Assembly (NCBI GenBank): GCA_032158125.1
Contig: JASKOT010000004.1
Span: 310,001-374,000, forward strand
DNA from: Papiliotrema nemorosa
Taxonomy: Eukaryota; Basidiomycota; Tremellomycetes; Tremellales; Rhynchogastremaceae
Direction: 5' to 3'
Length of the DNA: 64,000 nucleotides
This document shows, piece by piece, positions 32,814-44,570 of the stretch. Position 1 is the first letter of the stretch; every line of letters starts with the position of its first letter. Under the pieces are notes generated by a model. That model was not told the origin of the DNA and searched no databases. It saw nothing but the letters and a program-made list of their open reading frames with translations. Both the position numbers and the translations under genes were made by a program.

Positions 32814-34749
32814 TTACCCCTTGAACGATTTCACGACCAGTGGTAAGGTACTGCCCACCGTGTACAGCTCCCCCCCTACAAACGGCCGAGTGCTGAACAA
32901 GTTCCACTTGCCAATCTGCTTCCCTTCTAACGGTTCGAACGTGAAATTCCGGATCAAGGTGAAGAGCAGAATCTTGATCTCCATGATGGCGAGCTTGTAC
33001 CCGACGCAACGCCTCGGCCCATCGATGAATGTCATGATATTCGGCCAGACACCCGGGCCAGACGGGTCTGTCGGAGGCGTCGCGCCCAACCATCGAGAAG
33101 GGTCGAAAGAGCGGGAAGAACTGCCCCAGAGCGGACCAGCCATGTTGAGGTTCTCGATTGGGATATGGATCTGGGATCAGGGATGGACATGCCAAAAACT
33201 CACTATCTGTCCCTTTCGAATGTGGATCTCGTTGAGTTTCTTGCCAGATTTATCCTTAATGGGCGTTGCGAGCGGTATCACGTCGTCTCGATTGGCTACC
33301 CGGATCTGCGATCAGTACGGACGAGAACGCCGCCTCACAGTATTCGGTATGCTCGGATTCATCCGCAGCATCTCCTTCACCACTGCGTCCAGATATGGCA
33401 GCACGTCCATTTGATCAAACGCCAAGCCCTCCCCGTATCCTAGACACTCTGACCGGAGAGTGGCCTGAGCTTGCTGATTCATGGCGAGGTGCAAGAGGCC
33501 CCATGCCATTGTCCCACTGTCGTCAGCGCTGTTCGTGAAGAGAGGCTCACGCGGTGGTATCTGATCCAGCAAAGACGAATGTAGCCAGCTGACCCGAGAT
33601 TTCTGAATCGTGCAGCTGCCATTCTGGCGTCACATCGGAACTCATATTTGCTCTCACTGATGATTTCAGCCAACGCAACCATTAAGACTTACGCATTAAC
33701 GACAAGAGATCCCTCGAATCCGACCGTTTCCCCTCGGCAACCTCGCGACGTCTCTCCTCGATCTTCCGCCTTGACAAATCGTCCAAGGGCTTCATGGCGG
33801 CTCTGACTCGGTGGGTGTTTTCCGTGGGCTTTTATGAGCTTCTTTTACTTCACGCGAAGGCTCACCGCTATCTTCTCCAAGATTGGGAACAGCACAGCCA
33901 GATCTTGCCTGGTAGCTGAACTGCCCGTGACGAGCTGTTGCATCCTTTCATACTTTTCAAACAACTCGCCTCCTTCTCCATGAGGATCGCTCAATGCGTT
34001 GAACTGATGGTCGATAGCGATCTCGCCGATAATGTCATATGTAACCCGAGAAGCCGCAGTGTAGATATCGATGACCCTTCCTTCTTGATCTGCACCTTTA
34101 TCATGATGCGACACGATCGGATGTCCAATCGAGGGATTTGACAGTAAGTCTAGGAAGAGATCTCGGAACTAGAATCAGCCTCGTTCGAGGAGAAGGGTCC
34201 AGCTCACCTCGTTGGTCTTGTGCTCGACCACCTCTCCCATGAATCTCAAAGCATTGCGACTGAATAACCGCTGGACAATCTTTCTCTGAACCTTGTGTCT
34301 ATGCCCCTCGGCAACGATCAACCCTTCCGACATGTACCGTTTCAACACGCTCCTCAAGATCATCGGTTTCTCGTAGACGTATGGGCTGCCCATAATGTGC
34401 GAGACGGCTCGAGGGTCAATAGTGAATACTCTATGATGGACAAACATCGGTCCTCGAACTTGAAATGTCGGCCCGTACTTGACAATCCAGGAGTCGATCT
34501 TTGAACCGTTGTAGTAGCTAATATCAGCGATGTCCTCGAAGGGTGTTCCCACTCGAGCATATCTGGCCAATGGCCCATTATCCCCTCTCCACCCGGCGGA
34601 CATTGCAGATTCCGCAAAGGCGAAGTGAGGGGCTTGTAGACGAACAACCTTAGTAGCCAAAAGACGGCATACGCTCCAGCTAGACTCAGCAGCTCCCGCG
34701 CTGTTGGCGGTCGGATGGAGGAGAAGATCGCTGAGGGATCGAGGAGCAT
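32814..34749 (-). CDS. cytochrome P450 monooxygenase, membrane-anchored
   Basis: An ER-type P450. The start at 34749 gives an N-terminal anchor (AYAVFWLLRLFVYKPL). Landmarks are the I-helix ATFVFAGSDTT-A-GTMAWGL, the K-helix ExxR in VVKEMLRMNP, the PERF-like FDPSRWLG and the heme-thiolate loop FIDGPRRCVGYKLAIMEIK, which contains FxxGxRxCxG. Eight or more short introns are required; one of 35 nt joins HWPDMLD to YYNGSKIDSW. The protein ends LPLVVKSFKG at 32814. The neighbourhood is not a biosynthetic cluster, so the substrate is unknown. The stop lies 28 bp from that of the convergent MRM2 gene. Confidence 0.92.
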
Positions 34750-35175
34750 CGAAAATCACTGTAGAGAATGAGATCCATGGTATCAGCTTTAGATGGGGCG
34801 GTATAAGTGTACGGTGTATTCATGACAAGGGCGAAACAAGTGAAACAAGAGAGAACGTCGAACTGGACAAATTGTCTTATTGTTCTCCAGACCGGACCCA
34901 CTGCTACCGCCGGGAGAGCCGTCTGGCCCTATGCGTCTGGCTTTTCGACGTCGACATCGTCTTCAATCGAAGATATGCACATGCGTTGCCAGACGAAATA
35001 CTACAGTGCAATCATGGCACTTCTAAATAGCTGACAAGCCATCCTTTGTGATACTAGGGATGACCAGGTCCTTTCACCCATTCGACACAACCAGCAACGC
35101 ATGCTGACGGATTGACCTTTCCGCAAGCCAGGCAATCTGGGATAGCAGTGACAGACCTATCAAAAGACCTAAAAG
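34750..35175. promoter_or_regulatory. divergent promoter, P450 / Gln-His-rich gene
   Basis: A 426-bp gap between divergent starts. No gene is recognised; the promoter role is inferred. Confidence 0.4.
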
Positions 35176-36480
35176 ATGGACCCCAATCAACCTATACCAG
35201 GAGGATTTCCACCGTGAGTGCTCCCTCTATCGCTTATGCTGATGGCAGACAGGCTTACCCACCGGAACATGGTCAAGCGCTACCACCAAACGAACATGTA
35301 CAGGTCTACCATGAACATTTAGCTCCTCCAGATCAAGCACAGGAACAAGATGGCTACTATCAAAATACGTATTCTACGGGGTACCACCCCAACCAAGGAC
35401 ACCAAGAACAGCAGTATCACCAAGCATGGCAGCAGCATGATCGACAACACTACCACCCTCCGCCATCCCAGCCTGGATCTCCTCCACCAACAGGCGGGCG
35501 ATATCCGGCTGCAGATCAATACGTCCATGCACAGTCCCCGATCCAGCAGCATCCTCCGGTAGAGGCATACCCTTACGCAGATAATTGGCACGACGCAGGT
35601 GGAACGTACTCGGGTCATGGCGTGGATCAAGGCAAACATGAAAGGGCCCATCATGGATTGCTCCAACACTTGACAGATAACGGACTGGTATCAGCAGATA
35701 CAGGAGCAAGAGCTCCCTCACCTCATGGCTATACCGACGATCACGTACATCCCGCTCACTCACAAGGGGAACGGCCTCCGTTCGACCCTTACCATGCGAG
35801 ATACGATCCGGCGCAACATCATCCACCTCAGGCAGACCGGACGCCTCGACACAGACACCGAGAACCACGCCGAAAGAAGTCTTCTGACCAGTGCATATAT
35901 TCCTTGCTCCCAGGGCGACACTGACGACCAGACAACAGATTCAGATCATCATGCCTGACACGGCGAAACATAGCCAAGATTCAAGCATGAAATCGATATC
36001 TGATCAGATGCAACTGATGATGATGAATCAGATGATGGCACAGCAAATGACCGCTCAACAGATGCAATACGCTCAGATGAACGCTATGATGGGTGAGAAG
36101 TTGGGTGGAGGGGGAAAGGAGAAGAAGTCCAAGAGGAAGAAACCCGCTGTGAATATCAAGAGTGAGCCTGTGGTACCGATCAGGGACTTTATTAACAAAC
36201 AGCCAAGCAAGTGGGCAGAAGAGCACCAAGACAGGCTGCACCTATAGTCGCTGTGCCGCCCAAAGTGGTAGCTCCAGGTGACTCGACCCTCGGGACAAGG
36301 CCATAAGAGCTAATCACCCAGTGAGCTCGATCGAGTCGGCAGCAATGGAGAACTGGCAAGAGGCAACTATCATTCTGTGCATAGCCATAGTCGGTGTCAT
36401 CTACCTGATCGTCTCGAGATCCAGCAAAGAACAGGAGAAAGAAGCTAGCCTGGCTGCGAAGCATCTTGTGCCAAAGTAGA
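35176..36480 (+). CDS. Gln/His/Pro-rich protein with C-terminal TM segment
   Basis: No family is recognised. The N-terminal 230 residues are dominated by Gln, His, Pro and Tyr (GHQEQQYHQAWQQHDRQHYH) and are certainly disordered. A Met/Gln-rich helix follows (QMQLMMMNQMMAQQMTAQQM), then a Lys-rich patch (KEKKSKRKKPA) and a single C-terminal membrane segment (ATIILCIAIVGVIYLIVS) with a short charged tail ending AKHLVPK. The topology suggests a tail-anchored protein with a large cytosolic part. Four introns are inferred: after GGFPP, near 35892-35934, near 36173-36231 and at 36280-36322. The third join is the least certain. The stop TAG is at 36478-36480. Confidence 0.7.
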
Positions 36481-36736
36481 TAATGATCTCGCGTGAAAAA
36501 AAGTGCTCCAGCCTCGCCCATGCATCTAAGCCAAAGTGGTCGGTTATAAAAGCCGCTCAACGTGATGTGGACACAGTTTATATGCATGCAGAGCATAGCG
36601 TATTATACTCTCCAAAGCTTCCGGACATGTCGAATCGCACTCTAGCATTCTGGCAAAGAACAGAGAAATCATAGTAGAAGACAGATATAAAGTAGGGGTC
36701 ATGAATGGTTCTATCATCAAGGGGCGAGGCGGCTCA

Positions 36737-38272
36737 TCACACAGCAGTACCAGCTGGCATTTCAGTCTTCGTCCCTGTGAGCGGTCCTTCAGACTCACGT
36801 CTCTTCTCCACGGGTTCGTCGTATCGAGCGAGATAGACCGCATCGGCAGCTTCCTCCGAGTACGCACCCTGAGGTGGACCATTCCACTTTGCATACTTGT
36901 CCAATGCGGGAGACTTGGGTGAGCCGAGCATTTCTTCCAAGCTGATATCCTTGCCGGGAGTCATAGGCGACACTGGCGACTTGACTGTCCCAGTGCTGCC
37001 TAGCGTGGACAGTCCACCTCGCGATGTTCCTCTCGACATTCCACTGAAACTAAAGTCAGCCAAGTCGAGCGAAAATACTCACCCTTCGTCCACTGAGCCG
37101 AGTTTGGTCGACCGACCTTCTTGTCGTTCGGGCAGACAGGGACAGACACGGTATAGTAGCTTCCAGTAAAACTTCTTTGTTTCTTGACCTATCCGTCAGC
37201 ATGCATTTCGGAGTCGACCTACTTGTGGCAAAGCAAAAGAAGAAGACGATCGAGCAAGCAACAACGGTAAAGTATTGCAAGTTGAGCACCTTTCGACCCG
37301 AAGGGGTGACTTGATCCCAGGCGACTTGCTCGATGATTCTGAGGTTATGTGTTGGTGGACCTCGGTGATCCATCGGTTGAGGACCATTCTGGAACGACAT
37401 CAGGTTGAAGATGGCTCGGATGCTGAGTATCAGCTGATCTATCTTTTGACTTCGGCTCGTGATGACCCACCCGCAAGTGCCCAGCTCGGCAATCGTGAGG
37501 AAGAGCAATCGGTAGAACTGATCTCGATTAACCGAAGCGTCAGAAGCAATCATCGAGAGCATTTGTTGGCGTCGGAGATGGATATTGACCAGAGCCATGA
37601 CAGTGTAGACGGCCACTGCGCCAGCGATACAGATGGGCACAATCTATCATCAGTTCCGCTCAGTGCGCAGGGTCACACATACAGCAGTGATGATGACCCC
37701 CCAAGTGTCCCAATATGTAGCAGGCATAGGCCCGAATCGCTCGACAATGTAATATCGACGATCCATATTGCTTAGATGGATCAAGATGGCAAAGATCGGC
37801 CCAAAGATGGTGATGATCAAGTCAAACATTCGATGTTTGCGCCTGGAAGAGTGGTCGTACAAGGGCGATTTGTTTCGAAGGGTAGTGTACGACTCGAGCT
37901 GTTTGGCAAGGACGAGGTGAGCGAGGGGAAGGCCATAATTGTATCCCACTAGTACGTCAGGTGGTGCCTTTCTGAAAGGGAGACAAAACACACCCATGAC
38001 ATTGACCGAGATGTCTCCCCATACTTTGGCGACTGGAGATGTGCTGTCCACCCATACACAAGCTGTAATAAGCAGGTGCCAAGATGGAGATACTCACTAT
38101 TGACAGTGTGGACGATATTCAGCAGAGTCATCCAGAAGATCATGGACAATGTAGCGATGTTTCTCGTTCGGAGATGCCATGGGAGGGGGTAGATGGCAAG
38201 GACCAACGCGACCACAGAAGGTCCGAGGTATGCGGCGTTTCGGTACATGTCGAGTGTAGGTCGAGCTGTCAT
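36737..38272 (-). CDS. STE3-type fungal pheromone receptor (CPR2-like candidate)
   Basis: A class D seven-TM receptor of the STE3 family. The start at 38272 leads into TM1-2 (YLGPSVVALVLAIYPLPWHL, RNIATLSMIFWMTLLNIVHTVN), with PLPWH being typical. TM3-4 include VGYNYGLPLAHLVLAKQLE and MFDLIITIFGPIFAILIHL, TM5 has AGAVAVYTVMALVNIHLRRQ, and FYRLLFLTIAELGTCG begins TM6. TM7 is LQYFTVVACSIVFFFCFAT. A Ser/Pro-rich cytoplasmic tail ends at 36737. The proline usually found in TM6 of STE3 receptors is missing. No pheromone precursor with a CaaX end or homeodomain gene was recognised nearby, so placement at a mating-type locus is not supported by this window. Confidence 0.88.
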
Positions 38273-38435
38273 TCGTCGCAGAAACCAGGTGAGAAGAAGG
38301 GATGTAAGGAGGGATCGACGTGGGATATATAGGTCGAGAAGGAGGGGTATTTGTCGAGATTGCCAAGGGAGTATCCACAGGTATGCAGCGAGGAGATTAC
38401 GCCTAGTTAAAGGCTTTCCGTTGAAGGATGCAGTA

Positions 38436-39178
38436 TCAATCAGCACCCAGCGTGATCGAGGATCCCTTTCCCATCGCCTGCGTCAGGCGAGGTTCTCGAA
38501 GAGATGCGGGAACTCTGGGCGACAAATGCACCTGAAGGACGTAGATCCTTTTGCCTTTCGAGAGAGGGAGATCGAGGGTGAAAGACACCGTTGGACCATC
38601 GACTGGGCTTTGTATATGTACAGTACACATGACTCTTGTGTGTCCCTTCCGAACCCCATCACTGGAGCTAAGCTGTTCTTGATCGGGTCGAATCCGCATG
38701 CAAGGTTTCTTCCCGTCTGTGTATTGTGTGTGTCAGCGAAGACACAGATCAGCAGGTTGAGTTGGAATGTATGCGTAGGGAGTGAATCGTGGGTCCCGTC
38801 AAGGTCCGATCAATCTCGACCATCCATCCTTCGGGGTTTCATTTTGATCTCAAGACCGAAAGGCTGGCCAAAGGGAACGTCCCTGTCTTGATGTATCCTG
38901 GCGTAAAAGCTCTGCATGGCAGCCATGAAGCCCTCCGTCGGTGAAAGCCCTTGATCGCTGGAACCGAGCAAAAAACACATCTTGGCGAGAAGGTGAATGA
39001 TCCGTGCTTGAAGCTCCGCTTCCGCATGGTCGCATGTGGGATACACCGGGACATAATCTGGCACAGAAGGTGCCCTTGTGTACCGACCTTAACGTAGAAG
39101 GGACTGCGCAGTCTGGACTACCCAATTGAAGTAGCAACAGTCGAAAGACACGATGATTGGGTTTTGCGGCCAAGTCAT
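38436..39178 (-). CDS. orphan gene, model tentative
   Basis: Coding-like segments on the minus strand include ARIIHLLAKMCFLLGSSDQG, then GFMAAMQSFYARIHQDRDVP, and after an intron of about 107 nt (38715-38821) RVMCTVHIQSPVDGPTVSF and LPLSKGKRIYVLQVHLSP, ending SSITLGAD at 38436. A possible start is the ATG at 39178 (MTWPQNPIIVSFDCCYFNW), but the next splice is unresolved. I do not recognise the protein. The last exon looks like a beta-rich fold. Confidence 0.4.
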
Positions 39179-39338
39179 GGCAGCGGGAATCACAACGGGC
39201 AGATTACAAAATACCTCCGAATGCCTTCACAGCATGACTGGACTCGACTCGACCATCTCCTTGCTTTACGGATCATCAATGCATGATATAATTCATTCTT
39301 CCTTTGGATTCTCGGCGTCATCAAGGACTCTTCAGATC

Positions 39339-40576
39339 TACCAGAGACTGTTGCTGGATTGCTATTTTGTCAGCGAGAGCTTGCCTCTATGAGGCACGGA
39401 GAGCAGCTCACAGAAGGCTGTTGCTTCTTCTTCCCGGAGGTGGCTGTCGCGGCATTTCGATCGGCATCAGTCTCGTTCTCGTAGCCCCCAAACACTGCCA
39501 TCAATGAGACGTCCTTTCCATATCAGGTGTACTCACGAGCTTCGCCCATTGTGGACTTTCCACCGGGAGCTGCCAATAAGCCTGTGATCATGTCAATCTC
39601 AGTATCCACTCACCGTCTCGGACCTTTCGAGTGGGTCGGAAGTTGGGTGGAGGGTTAGAGGTTCTCGAGGCGTTACTTTCGATCAGCATTGTACAAGCCA
39701 TCTTGGAGATACAACTGACGAGTTCTCCTCCTTCTCTGCCTCTTCAATCTTTGCACCGCCATCGACCTCTGGTTCCACGTGAACTTTCAATCTCTCCATT
39801 CGTTCAACCTCTACATCCACCCCATCTCCGCCATCTCGAGGTGGAGCCATAGACAGAGCATCGGTCTCTTCATACTCTTCTCCGAAGATTCGGAGGTTTT
39901 GTTTACCTCCTGGAGGGTCGACAACTTTTCGCGTAGGTCGGGGCACTGTAGACTTGGAAGGGTGAACTTTGTTCTCTGTGGTCGGGTCTGCGATTTCCGC
40001 CTGGTATCAGCCTGGACCAACTTGGGGATTCACCTCGACAAGGTCAGCTACGGCGGCATCGGTGGCTGCTTGGGAAAAGTGACCGAATGTAGCGTATTCT
40101 ACTTATCAGATGCGATTGCCCATTTGAACAAGTAGACTGGACTCACTGGGCAGTTTCTGGATCTCGGAAAAGTTGGTGTTGACAGTCAAATCGCATGATC
40201 TAGAGTGAGCACGGCAGATGATCGGAATCTTACTTGAGGAATTCCAGCAAAGATCGCTTTGAGAAGACAATCTTGTCCCTGTTTATCAGTCTAATTTCGA
40301 CGATCTGACCCACTTGTCCCAGTTCATCATGCCTAGAATCAAAGTCAGCGTTGAATGATGGAATCCCTTAGCTAGCTCACCGATAGTTCCCGCCCTGTCA
40401 GTCAGCACTAAATCTAATCTCACAGTTTTCTTAAGCAGACTTACCAGCTTTTAGGGGTGTTCATATCGAAAGGGTGAATGGGTTCAAAGGTCGAAGGACC
40501 GCTACGAGTAGGAGATCAGTCGGTGAAGGGGTTCTGAGTTGGATCCAGCTTACTCGATCTTGTGTTCTTCAGCCAT
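39339..40576 (-). CDS. HN1/Jupiter-like protein with unrecognised N-terminal domain
   Basis: The C-terminal half carries two copies of a motif resembling the HN1/Jupiter microtubule-associated family: RPTRKVVDPPGGKQNLRIFG and a second unit with RPTRKVRDG, then APGGKSTMGEA and VFGGYE. The N-terminal half starts MAEEHKIESGPSTFEPIHPF (ATG at 40576), continues with GMMNWDKDKIVFSKRSLLEFL and ATFGHFSQAATDAAVADLVE, and is not familiar to me. An acidic stretch (VEVERMERLKVHVEPEVDG) separates the halves. Up to eight very small exons make up the N-terminal half. The 3' end is tentative: an intron after KKQQPS leads to a TAG at 39339. Confidence 0.65.
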
Positions 40577-40864
40577 GTTGGACTGGAGCTTTAGCTAAAC
40601 GGGCCGTTCTCGTACAGAACTCACTCACTGTGTCTGTCTGATAGGGCGGTACAGTTACAAGGTCAATGTTATGAGTTGATAGGACACGCTTGCCTCGGTT
40701 GCAAGCTGTTGGTTGCGTCACTCCCTGGATATCACGTGACACTCTCTTCTGGCTGTCTCCTTGGCGAGTATCTTACCCCCTCGGTGATACAGGGTTATAT
40801 TGGGATACATGAAAGACAAACATCGTTTATATAATCTGTACAAACATGCAGACATGGAGGAAGT

Positions 40865-42935
40865 TCACAAAATCTTCGTTACCACCCCAAGGACTTTTGT
40901 CTTTGCCTCTCGTAGCAGAATCAACTGGCCCTCCTTGACAAACTCGGTATGACTGATAAACTCGAACACAACCTTTGATCTGTCCCCCGTCCGTATCAAG
41001 CCTGAAGGGTGGTCTAATGATAGTATCTTGACCGTTTGCTGAAGGTCAGCCTCTTGTGCAACCAACAAATCGACATACCCTTATTGCCCCGCAGTGCATC
41101 ATGGCCTGATATTTCGGCTGTATGGTACTAGCGTGGTGGAGGACCATGACCATTCCCTCGAAACGTCTGACCGCTATTGAATCAGCAGAGACTAGGAATT
41201 GATGACGTGCCTTTTGGAGGAGTTTCCGTCTTGCCTATCAAGACCATCCCCTTTCGCACCTGATTCCTTCGTATCCTCTTGAGAGCAAATGATACACTCT
41301 GACCCGCTTCACCGCTGATGACCGATGCTCGTTTTCGGTGTATTGTCTTCACCGCTGTCGGCATGAATTGGCCGACCGAGTCCGGGCCAAGGAGCACGGC
41401 GTCGTTGGCGTGTACAGTCCCCGAGGTGATGACACCGCTCACTACAGTCCCTACGAAGGGTACCGAAAAGACATCGCTGATTTGGAATTCAAACGGCGCA
41501 TCGACGACGTACTTGTCGTCCGATTGGGAAGAAGGCAGACAATTGAGGAATGTTCGAAGCATGGGAAGATTATGCCCAGTAACGTTTGATACCATGAAGA
41601 TTGGGCATAGTCTAAAGGTCAGCTCGATTGAGAGGCAATCGACTCACCTAGCATTGTGCGGTCCGATCGGTTTACCGAGGTATCGAGCGCAGTCCACAGC
41701 CTGTTGAGGGGTATCGATAAATACTGGAACCCTCCTGCATCCAGGCGACTTGAGCACTTTTACCAGCATATTGACCGTTTGCTCCAGGATCTTGGGCGGG
41801 GTCATATCGATCTGACGTGAGCGCGACCCAGACCTGAGACCCACCTTGGTCACGCAGACTGCTATCGGCACATTCAGAGCCAATGCCACCCCCAGATGTT
41901 CTTTTGACATTCCTATCAGTCCTGCATTCCCTCCAACCATCAACATGACATAATCTGGCGCACATCCGCTCAATCCATACAATGTGGTTTTGAAGTACCT
42001 TTAATGAGCTGACATTCGACAAGGGTGCTCACCTTTCATGGCCAGCGAGATCAATAAAGCTGACAACTTTGGCTGCACGCTTGCAGATTTCCTCCCATCC
42101 TAGCTTCTCCCTCTTTGCCGCGGCCAGAGCATGGCCATGCGGTTCCCCGTCGGCGTCATGCCGAGAAGGGATGACCGGTTCACCCGTGGGCGAGAAGCCT
42201 AGGATTTCGCCTCCCACCGAGCTTGTCCTTCCAGTCTCAATCTCATGCGGGTGTCTGAACAGTGCCACACGTGCCTATGATCAGCCCACATCACACATGC
42301 GGCTCACCTTTCCTCGTCCATCGTCCAGTCCACCCCTCGTCAACACCCCTAGTGTGGTACTCTTCCCCGCGTCGACATTGCCCACTACAGCCACTCGAAC
42401 CTCCATGATCTCCTCTACACCTCGTGGCGTGAGCCTGACCAACCAGCATCCATACGTCTCATTCCTGTATAACTCGTTGAGCTCCGCTCGAAGAACCTCG
42501 CATACGCCTTTGAGCTTTTGTATCGCATCGTCCAACTCGTTCTTGGTCAAAGCCTTCCCAGAGGTCGATATGTTCGCTTCCTGCGGATCGACCAAGTGAG
42601 AGGGAGAAGGGTGCGCTCCGAGAGGGATGACGAGCTCCCCATGACCCTTCAGCAGAACCGAAGCCAGTCTCGATCGAAGTTCATCGGCGTCTTCACTGGC
42701 TAGTATGAGGTCCTACAAATCAGCTTTTGCCAGAGTGCAGACCCACCTCGAGCGGGATCTCGACTTCTTCCTCGTGCGTCACCTCCTCTACCACCTCCTT
42801 CTTGACTGGCACCTTGCCATGGTGCTTGGCCAGTTCCGCCGCTGCGTGCGCTTCTTTGGCAGCTTGTATTGCCGCCTTGTGCTTATCATGCGAGATCTGC
42901 TCGATCTCTGCCTGAAATGATTTGAGCGTTGTCAT
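40865..42935 (-). CDS. GTP-binding protein of the GTPBP1/GTPBP2 family
   Basis: An EF-1alpha-like translational GTPase linked in other eukaryotes to mRNA turnover and ribosome rescue. G1 is [11 protein letters not shown]3 DLAGHERYFKT, and G4 TKID, the last formed by removing a 33-nt intron at 41812-41844. Beta-barrel domains follow ([48 protein letters not shown]), and the C-terminus is [17 protein letters not shown]. The start at 42935 gives [14 protein letters not shown]. The N-terminal 60 residues are Lys/Glu-rich. About eight introns are needed. Confidence 0.9.
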
Positions 42936-43466
42936 GTTGTGAACATCTGCTGTATGGATCGATAAAGAGAACACTAGGTCGAGTCGAGTGCTCTTTTAGG
43001 TGCGTGCTGGTAGCAATGTCGAGTCGAGTCGATTAGATTACGGTGCGATCGACAAGTGTTCACCTCCCGGTTACACGTGCCGGGGGGCGGGTGGCAAATC
43101 ACTTTTGAGATGCAGGGGTGAATCATGCCCCTACAGCAGCTTCAGTCCTTTCATACCGGGCAGTCTTAGCCAGGCAGACAAGGGAGGGGAGACCATTGGA
43201 CGAAATCTCACACCCGGCAAGAGTTCCTTATTTTCATATACCGCTCTCGTGAACAAGGTCGCAAGACTTCTGGCTAGACGGTCTCTGCTCAGACAGCCTC
43301 ATCGGCTATGTGGAAGGAGACACAGAGCACAGAGTCGTCCCAAGTCTCACTCGGGGAGATCTAAAATGTAAGAATACATGATGCTCAAGGCGTATCTCGT
43401 CACGTCTTCACTTCTCAGGCCTCCTATTATGGCTCAGTCGTCGAAATCTCCTGCACCAGTCAGCTC
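42936..43466. other. intergenic region, 0.53 kb
   Basis: The gap between GTPBP1-like and GPN3 (both minus) contains the GTPBP1 promoter. A G/C-rich block (CGTGCCGGGGGGCGGGTGG) lies at about 43074-43093. No gene is recognised. Confidence 0.4.
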
Positions 43467-44380
43467 TTAGCACTTTTCTTGTACGGCAGACGAACCGTCT
43501 TCCATGTCTTTCGGGACCCTCGGCTCCTCATCTTCGCCATACTGCATCATATTGTCGATATGACTTAATATCGTATTCACCGAATCCTCATCTTGGACAT
43601 CTAGGGGCAAGAAGGACACCAGGTTCTGATCCTCAATCTATGATCAGCGAGCGACCATCGTGTAATGACCGGTATTGACTCACTAATCCCACGACAGCCT
43701 TGTTCAGCGCGTGGAACCTCGGGTTTGTCCTCTCGTTCACGTCCTCTAGAAGCAGATCCGGATCAGGATCCAGATACCTCCCCACCTCCCTCTTCAACCT
43801 CCCCTTTTTGTCTTTGACAAGATCCATCTTGCTCATAATGCACACCATGCTTATCCCCAGACTCAACATGCAGCTCATGGCCGACATGACCCCAGCGAAG
43901 AATTTCGTCTTGTCCTGCATAAATTGACTATCGATGAGATAGGTCGAAGACACCCTAAAGTTGAGGTTGACAGAAAGGTAGTTGGCAAGGCGGGGTAGTA
44001 AAGGGACATGAGTGTACAGCTCGATCTGACCTGGGCAGTCGATGATGAGATAATCATCTTCGTAGGATCCCAGCTCATCTTCCAGCCAGTCGAGGTTGTT
44101 CAGCAGGTACCTAGAGTCAGTGCCAGTATCTCTATCCCACCCACTCGAAGCAGTATATCAGTCCGCCATTCGGCCCAAACTCTAGCTCCTCCATGACATC
44201 CTGCAGATTTATCAAATCTCGAATATCCAATGTAGGCTCGTAGTCGAACCGCTCTGCCGCCGGGTCCAGGTTGAACAGATGCACCGAACGACCTAGAGTT
44301 TGCGCATGCGTAATGAGCGATGAGCAAAAAGTCGATTTACCAGCTCCTGCTGGACCCGTGACGAGTACGGCGTATCGCAT
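43467..44380 (-). CDS. GPN3: GPN-loop GTPase 3
   Basis: A small GTPase that, with GPN1, assists assembly and nuclear import of RNA polymerase II. It shows G1 [29 protein letters not shown], the defining GPN loop [19 protein letters not shown], the G3 [15 protein letters not shown] and the G4 SKMDLVK. The length (about 290 aa) and C-terminus ([15 protein letters not shown], ending QEKC) fit GPN3. Four short introns are inferred, one of about 34 nt after LIYCFE. The stop TAA is at 43467-43469. Confidence 0.93.
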
Positions 44381-44570
44381 GGTGCAGGAAGGAAGGGGTG
44401 TGATAGTAAGACCAGGAGGAGGTTTCCAGAGATTTTGAAAGATCTGTGTTGTTCGGTTACTCTCATTCCCCCATTCCCAACCTCAAACCACGTTTCATCG
44501 TCGTCTCGTCTATCCTATCACTTCATCGTTGCCCGTTGGGACGATCTGGAGCTCTACTCGATAGCCCAGC
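44381..44570. promoter_or_regulatory. short divergent promoter, GPN3 / 44571 gene
   Basis: 190 bp between divergent starts; the role is inferred from position. Confidence 0.45.

Noticed and set aside
32814..34749. P450 as part of a secondary-metabolite cluster
   Set aside because: Neighbours are an rRNA methyltransferase, tRNAs, a tail-anchored-like protein and a receptor; no synthase, transporter or tailoring enzyme is present.
36737..39178. Region as a complete mating-type locus
   Set aside because: Only a STE3-like receptor is present; no pheromone precursor, homeodomain gene or other typical MAT gene was recognised, and the flanks are ordinary housekeeping genes.
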